From Fennellomyces sp. T-0311 (lineage: Eukaryota > Mucoromycota > Mucoromycetes > Mucorales > Lichtheimiaceae): a DNA stretch of 64,000 nucleotides. The stretch is taken from NCBI GenBank assembly GCA_025266875.1, contig JALLLT010000024.1, positions 62,001 to 126,000 of the forward strand, read 5' to 3'. The position numbers were made by a program, and so were the translations under genes. Below are positions 1-10,056 of this stretch, one piece after another (within the stretch, counting starts at the first letter, position 1; each line of letters begins with the position of its first letter). The notes beneath the pieces were generated by a model. It searched no databases. It was not told where the DNA came from and worked only from the letters and a program-made list of their open reading frames with translations.

Positions 1-2
1 AA

Positions 3-2081
3 CCCCTGATACAGCCATCAATACACGACTGGCGATTTATCGATGGCACACCGATAATCAGAGATGAAACTGATTTTACCATATTTTTTACAAACCCACT
101 ACCAGAACCAAAGATAATACCAGAAGGGACATTACTTGGTGTGTATGAAGGAGATATTCTCGACGGAAGGAACGTTGAAACACGAGCCTACGATATCAAC
201 ACCGATATGTTACAAAGAAGGGATATCACCATTGCAGAATTTACGTTCATGCATGCATCCATGGATGTTGGAGATGGTCCTCAACCATACCCAGAACATA
301 CAACCAACCGCTATAAAGTACGAATAGTGGAAGTGGTTTCGATACCTCCTAAAGACAGTATCGCCGTAAAAGGAAGATTACTTATACCCCCAACGTCGAA
401 ACTGAGATTCGTACCAAAGTACGGAGAATCTTCTCAGGACCTACGCCAGCATTCTTTCGAAGGATCTGATATACTGCCAGGAGAAACATCTTTTTGCATT
501 ACAATTAGCAACGCTTTAGATACAAGTTTAATAATGGTGCCACCGAAACTAATCGGAATCTACCTTTCTGAGGAAGAGATCCATGCCGAAGAATTATCCA
601 ATTCTTTCAAGATTCATCCAGTACCACTATCTGAAGAACGAAAACGAATGATCCCACCACCAGAGATAGATGATCCAGAAATCGTCAAGGACTTCTATGA
701 GTTGATTCGTGCTTATCAAGATGTTTTCAACTGGGATGGTGAAACCGTTGGAAAAACAGACCTTTTGACCTTTAAACTCGATGTTGGTGATGGACCACCG
801 ATTAGATCTCGCCCATATCGGCTATCTCACGCAGAATCACAAATAATGAAGCAAGAATTGGAAAAGCTACACCGAATGGGAATCATCCGTCCTAGCAAAA
901 GTCCATGGGCATCTCCCGTCCTTCTTGTTCGAAAGAAATCCGGAAAATGGCGATGCGTGGTTGACTTGCGCAAGGTTAATAGCCGACTTAAAGGCGACGG
1001 TTACAGATTGCCTCGCGTAGAAGATTTATTCGATAAACTTGGAACAGGAAGATACAGAAGTTCAATCGATACAACACATGCATTCCATGTCGTACCGATT
1101 GAAGAAAGCAGCATCCCAATTACCGCTTTTGTCACAGACACAGGTGCTCTTTGGGAATATACCAGAATGGTCCAAGGATGTAAAACGAGTGCATCCTACA
1201 TGCAACGTTTAAGTGATTTGGCATTCAAAACAGTGGTGGATATGCAAGCAGCCGTCATATTCGTCGATGACGTATATGTGTACAGTAAAACGGCCCGTCA
1301 ACATTTGTTCCATCTACAATGTACATTCCAGGCCTTACGAAATGGAGGACTTACCATATCACCATCAAAGACCTTTTGTTTCAAAAAGGAATTGACCTTT
1401 TTGGGGCACATTTTCACAGACGAAGGAATCAAACCGGATAACAGCAAGATCCAGAAGATCAAGGATATCCCAATTCCAAGAACGAAAACGGAGATTAAAT
1501 CATTCTTGGGACTCGCCTCTTATTACCGCCGTTTTGTACCAAGATTTGCAGCCATAGCAAGGCCATTACATAATCTTACCAAGGATGGATTACAAACATG
1601 GTCGCCAGCAGCAACAGAAGCCTTTAATAAGTTGAAGGAATGTCTGACTACTCCACCAATTTTAACATTACCGGATTACGAGTCAAAATCGCCAATTATC
1701 CTCCAAACGGATGCATCAAAAGATGGACTAGCTTGCATAGTTTGTCAAGAAGATGAAGAAGGAAGAGAAAGAGTGATAAGCTATTTATCCAGAGCAACAA
1801 ACAAGGCCGAGTCAAAGTACAGTGCAGTGCGATTGGAGTTATTATGTGTCTATTGGGCATGTTGCAAGTTACGCCCAATGCTATATGGACGCAAATTCTT
1901 ACTCGAGACAGACAATACCGGAATTGTTGGACTTATCACTTCATCTGACAAGCTAACAGGTGCTGTCGCACGTTGGGTTATGTACCTAAGTGAATTCGAT
2001 TTCACTTTACGTCATAAACCTGGAAAGAAGCATACCAATGTGGATTACCTATCACGATTACCTGGTTTAATCAAGAAATAG
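3..2081 (+). CDS. Retrotransposon pol, protease-like region/reverse transcriptase/RNase H (5'-truncated by window)
   Basis: The frame is open from the first bases of the window, so the protein starts upstream and the ATG at 141 is internal. The N-terminal third is compatible with a retropepsin region but shows no clear catalytic DTG/DSG. RT is recognisable from the [18 protein letters not shown] block (near 900-960), the VDLRKVN block, the catalytic FVDD box (near 1262) and the [18 protein letters not shown] thumb-connection motifs (1396-1530). RNase H follows with QTDASKDG (about 1705), a conserved E in the SAVRLELL helix and ETDN (about 1910). It ends at TAG 2079-2081, and the integrase frame begins at the very next in-phase base of the -1 frame. 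It is a replication enzyme of a fungal retroelement. RT identity is firm; the protease assignment is weak. Confidence 0.9.
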   Translation, partial: PLIQPSIHDWRFIDGTPIIRDETDFTIFFTNPLPEPKIIPEGTLLGVYEGDILDGRNVETRAYDINTDMLQRRDITIAEFTFMHASMDVGDGPQPYPEHTTNRYKVRIVEVVSIPPKDSIAVKGRLLIPPTSKLRFVPKYGESSQDLRQHSFEGSDILPGETSFCITISNALDTSLIMVPPKLIGIYLSEEEIHAEELSNSFKIHPVPLSEERKRMIPPPEIDDPEIVKDFYELIRAYQDVFNWDGETVGKTDLLTFKLDVGDGPPIRSRPYRLSHAESQIMKQELEKLHRMGIIRPSKSPWASPVLLVRKKSGKWRCVVDLRKVNSRLKGDGYRLPRVEDLFDKLGTGRYRSSIDTTHAFHVVPIEESSIPITAFVTDTGALWEYTRMVQGCKTSASYMQRLSDLAFKTVVDMQAAVIFVDDVYVYSKTARQHLFHLQCTFQALRNGGLTISPSKTFCFKKELTFLGHIFTDEGIKPDNSKIQKIKDIPIPRTKTEIKSFLGLASYYRRFVPRFAAIARPLHNLTKDGLQTWSPAATEAFNKLKECLTTPPILTLPDYESKSPIILQTDASKDGLACIVCQEDEEGRERVISYLSRATNKAESKYSAVRLELLCVYWACCKLRPMLYGRKFLLETDNTGIVGLITSSDKLTGAVARWVMYLSEFDFTLRHKPGKKHTNVDYLSRLPGLIKK

Positions 2082-3702
2082 TCTACCAACCGACCAAACG
2101 GGATGTCATTAAACTCAACCGCCGCTTTGCTTTATTACCACGAAGATATCTATTAGAACACCGGAACAACAATTTATCTGTCAACACTATCAACATTTTA
2201 ACATTATCAGTATTACAACAATGGAAGACAAAACAGTACGACGCTTTGAAATATTACCTCGAAACCTTGGAATATCCTAAGGATATCTCGGCCAAAACTA
2301 AACGACAACTGAAAGGCCAATTCAAAAACTTTTTCGTCAACAACAACAAGATCTACAGAAGATCAAAGAAACTACCGCAACTTGTGCTTAGAAAGCATGA
2401 AATCGAAGAAGCTATATTCATGGCACATCAACACATTTTGGGTGGACATTTAGCATTCGCCAACACCCTAGAAAAGATCAAGCGACGCTATTGGTGGTAC
2501 GGAATGACTCAAGACGTACGCCAGCATATACTTCATTGCGATCGATGCCAGAAGCAAGGCAAACCATTAATACAACAAGAACTCCATCCGATCAAAGTAA
2601 TAGAGGAACCATTTGCTCAATTGGGAATCGACATCAAGCACGTGTCAGTATCGAGAAATGGATCAAGATACATCATAATAGCAGTGGACTATTTTACGAA
2701 ATATGCCATCGCCAAGTGTCTGAAGACAATAACTGCTTTGGATGTTTCGCTATTCCTAATTGACAACATTATCACACAACACGGGACCCCGAAGGTTATT
2801 ATTACCGACAACGGCCTTCCGCTGGTCAACAAATTAGTCGATGCCGTTTGCAAACAATACTCAATCACAAGGCGCCGAATAAGCCCATACGCTGCATCTT
2901 CAAATGGATTAGTCGAACGTCTAAACCGCAGTGTAAAATCTGCTTTACTGAAGCTACCACCTGAAGAAAGCAAGATTGGCATTTGTATCTTCAAGCCATT
3001 ATCTTTTCTTACAACTCTTTGAAGCAAGCATCAACCCGGCAATCTCCGTTTTTCCTCGCGCATGGAAGAGAGCCGCATACACCCTTTGATAGGATAATGC
3101 AAGATGAAGACGAATGGCTAGACGACAGCGATAGCGATATCGACTCGTCATTGATTGATAAGCTGGTACATTATCACACGACAGCCTTAAAGGAGATTAG
3201 AGATACCGCTGGTGCAATGATTATCCAAAGCCAAAATAACCAGAAAAAGACGATTGAAAGCAAGATTCTATCCACGAAGAAGGAGATCAAGCAACCGTTT
3301 AGCGTTGGAGAACTAGTCGAAGTCTATCAATCCATGATAGAAGGAACTCATCTAGCTAGCATAGAAGATCGCTGGAAAGGTCCAGTAATCGTACACAAAG
3401 CTTTCAAGAAAGGATACTATCAGCTTAAAGAAATGGATGGAAAGCTTTTCCCGCGCACAACTCATGGCAACCGGATACGTATCTATCGGTTACCTAATAC
3501 CGAATATCGATGGCCTACGGTCGACGCGTCAGCAAACATAATCACGATGAAAATACCCGATGATTACCTTGAAGAAGAAAATCTAGAGGACGATAGAAAA
3601 CGAGAAGTTAAAACACGAAAACGAGGACGACCTCCGAAAGCAAAGATGAGTCAAAAACAACCCGAAACCTTGCGTCGAAGAACAAGATCATCCACGAAAT
3701 AG
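2081..3702 (+). pseudogene. Retrotransposon integrase, frameshifted
   Basis: The -1 frame relative to RT is open immediately from 2081 and continues the coding sequence without a start codon. It contains the HHCC zinc finger (HQHILGGH near 2430 and CDRCQK near 2538), then the catalytic core with D in GIDIKH, D in TDNG (about 2808) and E in GLVERLNRS (about 2910). At about 2974-2977 the frame shifts: the integrase sequence resumes at a Trp codon at 2977 in another frame and runs to TAG at 3702. The C-terminal part has a GPVIVHKAF GPY/F-like module (about 3380) and a basic tail with an AT-hook-like KRGRPPK motif (about 3620). The second shift falls inside a conserved helix, so it is probably a mutation. 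I therefore call the integrase broken unless resequencing removes the shift. Confidence 0.85.
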
Positions 3703-4047
3703 ACAAGTTTAGTAACAAAAGATACAAAAAGATCGCCTTATGAGGAGGATATGAAATTTAATTCGATCGATCCCCACATAAGTCATGTGCCAGGAACGTT
3801 TGACAAGAGTCATGTGCATCATAGTACGGTGATTACCGTATCCCAGAAAACAACAAAAAAAGTTTACAATAGATTAGAACAGCAGTATCATAGAGAAATG
3901 AACAAAAAAAAATGAAAAAAAAAAATGAGAAAATGAGAAAAGCAAAAGAGAAAAACAGAAAAGTATAAAAAAGCAGAAAAACAAAGTAGAAATAGTATCA
4001 ATTATCCAACCAACCAAACCAAAGCCTTATCTTCAAAATTACAAACA
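3703..4047 (+). other. Purine-rich spacer between integrase and the 3' ORF
   Basis: No ORF is supported here. The stretch 3850-4000 is strongly A/G-rich on the top strand with many AAAAA runs. It could serve as an internal promoter or leader for the downstream ORF, but no specific element is identifiable. Confidence 0.4.
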
Positions 4048-5004
4048 ATGGCAGACAACAACAGAGAACAAGAAAACCACGATCCTATTCAGGAACAACA
4101 GTACCAAGAAGCTAATTTGGCATACGAAGCCATCATGGCCCATTTGACAGACCCATTGGCTGCACTTGGAGTACCAGAAGGAACCGAGGAACAAGAAACC
4201 TGGGGTAATAGTAACCTATTGGGACAAATCCCTAATTCGTACTACCCCCGTGAACAAGCAACAGTACCACAATTATCACAAAGTGACGGTCAAGAACATG
4301 AAGCCGCGGGTTCATTGCTTTTGCAAGCACCGTATGAGCCAGCCACTGCTGCTACCAATAGTTGGCGATATTCAGACCCCATCTTCCAACAGATGTTTGG
4401 TAACACCGAATTTTCTATTTTGGCTAATGCAGTAACTACTGCACAAGAAGGCCCAGGACAAGAACCCGTAGTCGATCAACAAGTGCCGGGCACACCAGCA
4501 TCAATTTCATCGGCGATTTCCCAAATTACACAAATTACTGAAGACGAAGAGCAGAACGCATTATTAAATGCATTGAACGATCCCAGAAATGGAATGGGAA
4601 CAGCAAGAAGTTACCTACTTATGGGTACAGCAGTAGAGACAAACGTCTTGGACATACGAGTCGCACTTGCAAGTTATCAGGAAGAAGAGGAACGAGCAAG
4701 AACACAAGTTAGAAGATATATTCAGAAACTTGTGAAGGAAGTTCACAGCTGCCCATCTCAAAATGGCAGGGAACAAGACGAGGTTGACCAAGATCGAGTA
4801 CTTCGCAAGCTACTTCGCAATGTAGTCCCCAACTACCATGAGCGACGTAATTTGGTCGCCCACTATAGACAAATGGCGCGACAGGAAAAGCAGCATCGTG
4901 AAGAAAGGTGGCGCCGGAGAGAGCGACATCAGCAGCGCCTTGCTCGTCGTGAAAAGCAACGGCGCGCTCGTAACCAAGAACAACATCAGAGCGAACAAGA
5001 GTAG
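4048..5004 (+). CDS. Extra 3' ORF of the Ty3 element, Gln/Glu-rich protein with basic C-terminus
   Basis: This is a 318-residue ORF between integrase and the 3' LTR, with its own ATG in a good context. It occupies the position of env in retrovirus-like Ty3 elements, but shows no signal peptide, transmembrane segment or Cys pattern, so it is not an envelope protein. The N-terminal 200 residues are acidic and rich in Gln, Glu, Pro and Thr. The last 110 residues (from about 205) are highly charged, with predicted helix and dense Arg/Lys/Gln repeats such as RRRERHQQRLARR. That composition suggests nucleic-acid binding or a coiled structural protein. I do not recognise the family. A misplaced gag-like gene or a host-derived accessory gene are both possible. 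The long uninterrupted frame, unlike the broken integrase, argues for a real coding sequence. Confidence 0.65.
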   Translation: MADNNREQENHDPIQEQQYQEANLAYEAIMAHLTDPLAALGVPEGTEEQETWGNSNLLGQIPNSYYPREQATVPQLSQSDGQEHEAAGSLLLQAPYEPATAATNSWRYSDPIFQQMFGNTEFSILANAVTTAQEGPGQEPVVDQQVPGTPASISSAISQITQITEDEEQNALLNALNDPRNGMGTARSYLLMGTAVETNVLDIRVALASYQEEEERARTQVRRYIQKLVKEVHSCPSQNGREQDEVDQDRVLRKLLRNVVPNYHERRNLVAHYRQMARQEKQHREERWRRRERHQQRLARREKQRRARNQEQHQSEQE

Positions 5005-5046
5005 GATGTAAATGCGAGGGACCGCATTAAGGAAGGCGGGGAGCAT

Positions 5047-5464
5047 TGTAACGAGTAAAGTCGGTTTGTGCTACCACAGTTTCCTAATCCAATTTTTCCA
5101 TCAGATTTTTATCTTTTTTTCATCATATTCTTATCTTCTTTTTATCTTATTTTTATAATACTATACACATATATTCAACTTCTTTTTATCTTTTATTACT
5201 ACTTCTTTATCAGTGTGTAACCGCTGAACAAGTATAAATAGCCCGATTTTGCAGAGCGAATAAAGCAGTTAACTTATACTCATTGTTTACACACAAACAT
5301 TAGGCAAAGCCTTGATATCTTTTTGATCTGAATAAGCCAAAAGTGCTAAGATCTATTATTTTTGTTAACTCACCCAGCCTACAAACCTTTTTTTTTTTCA
5401 CTCTTAAACTTATATTGTGAACTACCGTTCACTCTCCTACAAGAAATACTCTATCAACGTAACA
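5047..5464 (+). repeat. 3' LTR of the Ty3 element
   Basis: It begins TGTAACGAG directly after the polypurine tract AAGGAAGGCGGGGAGCA (5029-5045) and ends in GTAACA near 5464, giving the usual TG...CA termini and about 418 bp. It carries a TATA box (5233-5240) and an AATAAA signal (5259-5264) 26 bp later, followed by a T-rich stretch, consistent with U3-R-U5. The 5' LTR is not available for comparison, so the right boundary could move by a few bases. Confidence 0.75.
5233..5240 (+). promoter_or_regulatory. LTR TATA box (TATAAATA)
   Basis: TATAAATA lies in the middle of the LTR with AATAAA 26 bases downstream. This is the normal arrangement of retrotransposon promoter and polyadenylation signals. 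Confidence 0.6.
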
Positions 5465-5686
5465 TATAGAGTGAGCGCATGCATACAAAAAAGCATATTA
5501 AAAGGGAAATAAGTACTAAAGGAAGAGATTACAGTTGCATATATCATTCCAGAAGAATGTGATGGATAATAAAGTAGTGATATGTGACAATTTGCGTGGC
5601 TGCTCTAGAAGAATGGAGAGATACGGATTTTTTTGTTGGCCATCCGCTGTCGATCATCAGACCACATCGGAAGTAGTGTAAATCGC

Positions 5687-5914
5687 TTATAATCCATTGA
5701 GGGTCTCGGGCAGTGTTCTTGCAATCGCAGTTAATACGCCGTTTCTCATAAATAGCAGACTCAATTCACAGACATCAAAATAGGCTTCGTGCTTATGGTG
5801 AACGATGATATATCCATCACTGTAGCTCTGGTGTAAGGCCTCGACAATCGCATTACTTTTCGGATCCAATGGCATCCAATCGGTTCCAGCTTGATAAACC
5901 CAAATAAAGTCCAT
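5687..5914 (-). CDS. Small WWE-like domain protein, paralogue A (75 aa)
   Basis: The second ATG (5914) is chosen over the upstream in-frame ATG (5983) because a TATA box lies only about 15 bp upstream of the latter but about 85 bp from 5914, matching the 60-75 bp spacing in the four paralogues. The protein begins almost directly with WVYQAGTDWMPLDPKSN, then a conserved VE, and ends with a NG..TAIART motif. The spacing of Trp, Trp-x-Pro-x-Asp, Ser, Val-Glu and the terminal basic strand matches the WWE fold (about 70 residues), known in Deltex, RNF146 and PARPs to bind ADP-ribose or poly(ADP-ribose). Nothing else is attached: no RING, PARP or signal peptide. It is one of five same-strand copies. 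The family call is by eye and inferred; expression is unknown. Confidence 0.65.
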   Translation of the reverse strand: MDFIWVYQAGTDWMPLDPKSNAIVEALHQSYSDGYIIVHHKHEAYFDVCELSLLFMRNGVLTAIARTLPETLNGL

Positions 5915-5995
5915 GGTAACAGTTACGGCGTTTGCTGTTGTAAATATTGACACAAGATAGTACAGATCGAATCCGACATCCATACATGCATGTTC

Positions 5996-6032
5996 TTTTA
6001 TAATACATCATTACTTTGCGCCGCTTGCTAAG
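5996..6032 (-). promoter_or_regulatory. TATA plus GC-box promoter of WWE paralogue A
   Basis: Read on the minus strand, CTTAGCAAGCGGCGCAAAG (6014-6032) is followed by TATTATAAAA (5996-6005). The same two-part arrangement precedes paralogues B, C and E. The role is inferred from position. Confidence 0.5.
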
Positions 6033-7117
6033 CAATATTTCAAAGTAGGACGATATTCTAGGGGCTTACATGGCGCGCGTTGATATACTACGCCTTGCCG
6101 TTCATGATGGCGCTGTTTTGCTCAAGAAATGACTTAACTAAGTCTATTATGCTGAGCTTCCTCGTGACACCTTTTCCGTTCCTTATGTTCCGCTGTTGCT
6201 ACATATAGTCTACTCACAGAAGTATTACAGCTTCTGAAGTAAGAAATTAATCTAATTCAACTTACAGTACTCATTATCTTTTATTGGCATCATCAAGTTT
6301 TCTGTTTACCTTAATACTGAATAGTTACAGACCTATTGTTACCGACCTTTGGCCAAAAATAGCAGCGCTGTACCCTTTACTTTAAAATATTCATGGTTGT
6401 GTATACTTGCTAACATCCACCTTGTAGCATATTTGATTCCCGCCCGAGCTGTCTTGAATAATATGTCTATGCTCTGCTTTATCGCAAGATGGTCCAAGAA
6501 AAAGCAGCTTTTTCGGTATACGTTGCACGAAAGAGATTCTTATAGCGCTTGTATTACCGCAGAAGCAAGTTACCAATACAATACGTAGGAGGAACCTTTG
6601 TCCATGTTTTAGTTTATGTGTCGATATATGTCTTAAGAAAATGAGACGCTTCGTGTCTGTTTCCCAGAGTGTAAATTAGTTCACTCCTGTATATATTGAT
6701 TTTGCACCAATGTTTAGGTATGTATCTTTCCGTGAACCAGATGGCTTTCATCCTGTCGACCTGATTCTTCATATTTAACCTTTATACTAATTCAAAGTAG
6801 CTATTAACCGGTATATTCATATACTATATCCAATATTTATTGTTTAAATTTGTCGACAGTATTCCATAATAAACATATAAAACGATATGGATTACGAACT
6901 CTACGTACTAACAAAGTCATATGAAAACAACTAGAAAAGGAATGTATAGTACAAGAGAAAGTGAAGAATTGCATGCAATGGGAGTAAATGGATGTGTTTG
7001 ATGAAAAGTGAATATAATGTATATAATGGCAGTGATGTAAAAAAGGAGTATATGATGGTTGTTGATTTTGTAAGCTGCGTGTCACCTAAATAGCTCCACT
7101 GGGATTAATGATGCTTG
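6033..7117. other. Intergenic spacer, WWE array
   Basis: About 1.1 kb of AT-rich DNA with no supported gene. It contains a TGGCGCGCGTT motif near 6070 that recurs near 8795, so it may derive from the same amplified unit as other spacers in the array. Confidence 0.4.
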
Positions 7118-7348
7118 CTAAGCGCCAGTTCTTGCAATTCTGGCTGTCACTCCGTTGGAAAAGCGCATATATAAACCTCCTTCGAAGGTTGGATCCACGT
7201 AGACACGGGGGTCTTGTTGGAACACAATGTATCCAGGACGGTATTCACGATATAACTGCTCCACGCGAAAGTTACTCACAGGGTCGAGAGGAACCCATTC
7301 ATTTCCGCCGGAATACACCCATCTGGCCATCCCGTTGTTTTTGTACAT
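7118..7348 (-). CDS. Small WWE-like domain protein, paralogue B (76 aa)
   Basis: A single-exon ORF with two possible starts, ATG 7348 or in-frame ATG 7330; the second gives a protein starting MARWVYSGGNEWVPLDPVSN, closest in layout to paralogues C and E. It carries all array hallmarks: the first Trp, W-x-P-L-D, S-N, V-E, a Tyr-Val-Asp (YVD) about 30 residues later, and a C-terminal FSNGVTARIARTG strand. In WWE domains the last strand carries the Arg residues that contact ADP-ribose; the two Arg here are in comparable positions (inference). No membrane segment or signal peptide is present. A strong TATA and GC box lie 64 bp upstream. It is the best preserved member and a good reference for the family. 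Confidence 0.72.
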   Translation of the reverse strand: MYKNNGMARWVYSGGNEWVPLDPVSNFRVEQLYREYRPGYIVFQQDPRVYVDPTFEGGLYMRFSNGVTARIARTGA

Positions 7349-7411
7349 GATATGTTATTGATAGAAAAATGATGATATAACACAGGCGGAATTGTGCATT
7401 CCGCCCTTTTC

Positions 7412-7437
7412 TTTATATACTTTTGCACCGCGCCAAG
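7412..7437 (-). promoter_or_regulatory. TATA plus GC-box promoter of WWE paralogue B
   Basis: The minus strand reads CTTGGCGCGGTGCAAAA (7421-7437), then TATATAAA (7412-7419), 64 bp before the ATG at 7348. The GC box is nearly the same as that of paralogue E. Confidence 0.6.
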
Positions 7438-9758
7438 ATCATTTAAGAAAGGAGGCATGTTTCTTAGTCTAGCAATGGAGGAGCGCCATGTCGCACCGAC
7501 TTTGGGGGCGATCAGGCCGAGATACGTATTTCGGTCGCCGGAAGCGCCCTGTGCCTCTGTAACACGAATTCTTTTTTTTTGGGAGGGACAGGTTGGACTT
7601 CAATGCGGAGTGTCATTTTACTACCATCGGGCATATATGTTTAGACGATCAGTATAAACAATTCTGCAACCATATTATATTTTTCCCGCCTTTTTTTGGT
7701 CACGAAGCACAACTGACCCTTTGATCGCGCCACCATATGGAAGGCTTGGTAAGCGTTTTCTTGGTGATTTTGCTAGATTGCTGAGCAGTCATTTTATCCC
7801 ACTCCTTTCCACATGACTGGAATCACCGCCAAATTACGGAAGATACGATCAAATTGGCACGCAGGTACCATCATCGCTCACCTTCAGTAGTACAACATAT
7901 CTCGATCAACACATAAAGCAATGAAATGTCCGTCGTCAGATGCCAAGTGCTTCTGACTTCGTTTACCGAAACTTTATAATGTAATTATGCAGCGCCAGTG
8001 TGCAAAGCACGCCATCTATGACATGCGGTGATGAAAATGCGTATACATACGAAGCGTGACTTCAGCGATCAATTTATGATCGCGAAGGTACGAATTGTAT
8101 TGTTACTGCTTACCAGTCACTAGGATATATGTAGTGCATCTGTTACATTATCAAGTACAACCGAAACGCTTGTTTCTTTATAATTTTATGTGTGTATAAG
8201 TCTTCGTTTCAATAATTACAAAAAATTGGTTGAGATTTATTCAATCATTTAATTGATAAAAAAATATGGTGAGGCAATAACGCATTTCATTGAGGCCGGG
8301 AACTGATAATTTTATAGCAAGCAATAACTGAAATAAAGTATCACAGCTGGAAATGATGCATACCATGGAAAGAACCCGATGACTACACCAAAATGTTTGC
8401 TCCCAAATACTCTCTTGCTCTATGTAGCTGAATGGATTCAACATCTACTTACTCTAAAATACTTTATTATGATACCAACTCTTCACAAAGAGAGTTGCTT
8501 AAAAGATACTGTGTACAGCTCCCAAGGGAGCTCAATAACTTATTTTGCTATAAAGCTTTATGACTATTACGTGGTATGCCTAGCATATGACGAGTCTACT
8601 AGAGCAGATGAATTCATTACGATGACCGTAAAAGAGATTGTACATTCTGAGTGTATTCGAGTTACTATTCCTGGTCTGAATAAACTCAGCATTTTTTTTT
8701 TAGAATGTCAGCGATATGATCTATGATCTACACTTGCCAAGGTGCTGCTTCCGAGCGACGACGGATGAAGTCCGTTATGGCGCACTGGCGCGCGTTACAC
8801 ATTCTCTATTTAGAGAAGAAGGGGAAGTACCTATAAGCGTTAGCTGATCATTCACATGCTATCGTAACTAACGGCCACATCTGTACAATATCATGCCTGA
8901 GAACCAGCTCTCTCGATTTTGAGTTAGTAAAAGGAGAAGGACGACAAATAATGATTACAGGAACGCTTCAACATCAATGTCGTATATAGTACAAATGCAT
9001 ATAAAACGACCCACATAGTAGTATTCCATTGTATTACTTATGTTTATTTATCATAGTGCTGCTATACGCTAGCGAATACATAAAATTGTTGATAGGCAAC
9101 GTATCAGTTGCCTACTAGTGAGTTTAAAAGGCCATGTGATTATGTTACACAATATATCCAAAGTGAGGGATATGATACAACATTGCTGGGCTTAGCAATG
9201 TCCCCAGGTAAAAAGTCATTTCTGTTATTGGATTCTATATCAAAATTGTATTGCAGTACTCATACCAAGGACTAATCACCAAATTCGATCATGCGTAGTG
9301 CTTCGATCGTGCTTAACTTGGGCGCCACAACTTGTGTTTATAGCTGTACCATTTTCTTTTGCTTGTATTGCTCTTGAAATACTCTCATGCAAGCTTTTTA
9401 GGTATACGAAGAAGGATCTGGAAACGATATTATGAAGCTCTACTGTCGCTGATACGGGGCAGCAATTGATATATTTTTTCTAAGGTTTTTGTGCTTATGC
9501 ATAGGGGATTTGGACATACAATAAATTTGAATGAAAGAACGCGATTTAAAAAATGAAATGATAGTAAAGATTATAAGTTGGAAATGAAATGCTTTGGAAA
9601 ATTCGTAATGGAAGTGGGGTTAATGAGGTTTATGATATCACTTGGGTGCATGCAATGTCTAAATAACCGAGATTGGATGGAAAATTGGAGTGTATGGTAA
9701 CTGTGGAACATGCGTCCGTAGCCGGATAAGTAGTAGCAGTGAGAGAAATATCCGCCCG
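7438..9758. other. Intergenic spacer, WWE array
   Basis: About 2.3 kb without a supported gene. It includes a TTTCCCGCC-type motif near 7680 that recurs near 10320 and 10830, and a 115-codon plus-strand ORF (8379-8726) that has no recognisable domain. The spacer shares short motifs with the other spacers, suggesting old duplication of gene plus upstream DNA. Confidence 0.4.
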
Positions 9759-9965
9759 TTAGTAGCCTGTCCTTGCCATCTGGGCTGTGACACCATTAGA
9801 GAAACGCAGGAGAAGGCGACGGGCATCCACAAAGACTCTTAGGTTGGGATGGATTACGACGTAGTCGGCTTGTTGTAAATAGTGCATTCGTTCAACGACA
9901 TAGTTGCTCCTGTCATCCAAAGGTGTCCACCATTCATTCCCGGATTGATAAACCCAGCGGTACAT
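9759..9965 (-). CDS. Small WWE-like domain protein, paralogue C (68 aa)
   Basis: The ATG at 9965 gives a protein that starts MYRWVYQSGNEWW and is essentially nothing but the domain. Conserved positions are the opening W-V-Y, the central T-P-L-D, S-N, V-V-E, F-V-D, and the C-terminal RFSNGVTAQMARTG. It has an extra Trp next to the second conserved Trp. It keeps the N-G-V-T-A and A-R-T-G signature of A and B, although the surrounding DNA has diverged, which argues for selection on the protein. A TATA box lies 63 bp upstream with a GC box before it. Function is inferred as an ADP-ribose-type reader by family; no partner is visible nearby. Confidence 0.7.
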   Translation of the reverse strand: MYRWVYQSGNEWWTPLDDRSNYVVERMHYLQQADYVVIHPNLRVFVDARRLLLRFSNGVTAQMARTGY

Positions 9966-10027
9966 GATGCTGTATATTCGATGGAGATAGTTGATAATAG
10001 AGATAAAACGCTATTTAGCATATTGTC

Positions 10028-10056
10028 TTTTATACAATTTTTGCGCTACGGCGAAG
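10028..10056 (-). promoter_or_regulatory. TATA plus GC-box promoter of WWE paralogue C
   Basis: The minus strand reads CTTCGCCGTAGCGCAAAAA (10038-10056), then GTATAAAA (10028-10035), upstream of the ATG at 9965. Confidence 0.5.

Larger units (their letters stand above)
1..5464 (+). mobile_element. Ty3/Gypsy LTR retrotransposon, 3' portion
   Basis: The element runs off the left edge, so gag, the 5' LTR and the primer-binding site are not visible. In order it shows a protease-like region, reverse transcriptase, RNase H, an HHCC zinc finger, a DDE integrase core, a GPY/F-like module, an additional 318-residue ORF, a polypurine tract (about 5029-5045) and a 3' LTR. The order RT-RNase H-integrase is that of Ty3/Gypsy, not Copia. 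Two reading-frame breaks (at 2079-2081 and about 2974-2977) suggest either programmed recoding plus one mutation, or an inactive copy. The target-site duplication cannot be tested because the left end is outside the window. Confidence 0.93.

Noticed and set aside
5915..5983. Upstream start ATG 5983 for WWE paralogue A
   Set aside because: Too close to the TATA box (about 15 bp) and would add a 23-residue extension absent from the other paralogues.
8379..8726. 115-codon plus-strand ORF in a WWE spacer
   Set aside because: No domain, no promoter and AT-rich random composition; insufficient evidence for a gene.
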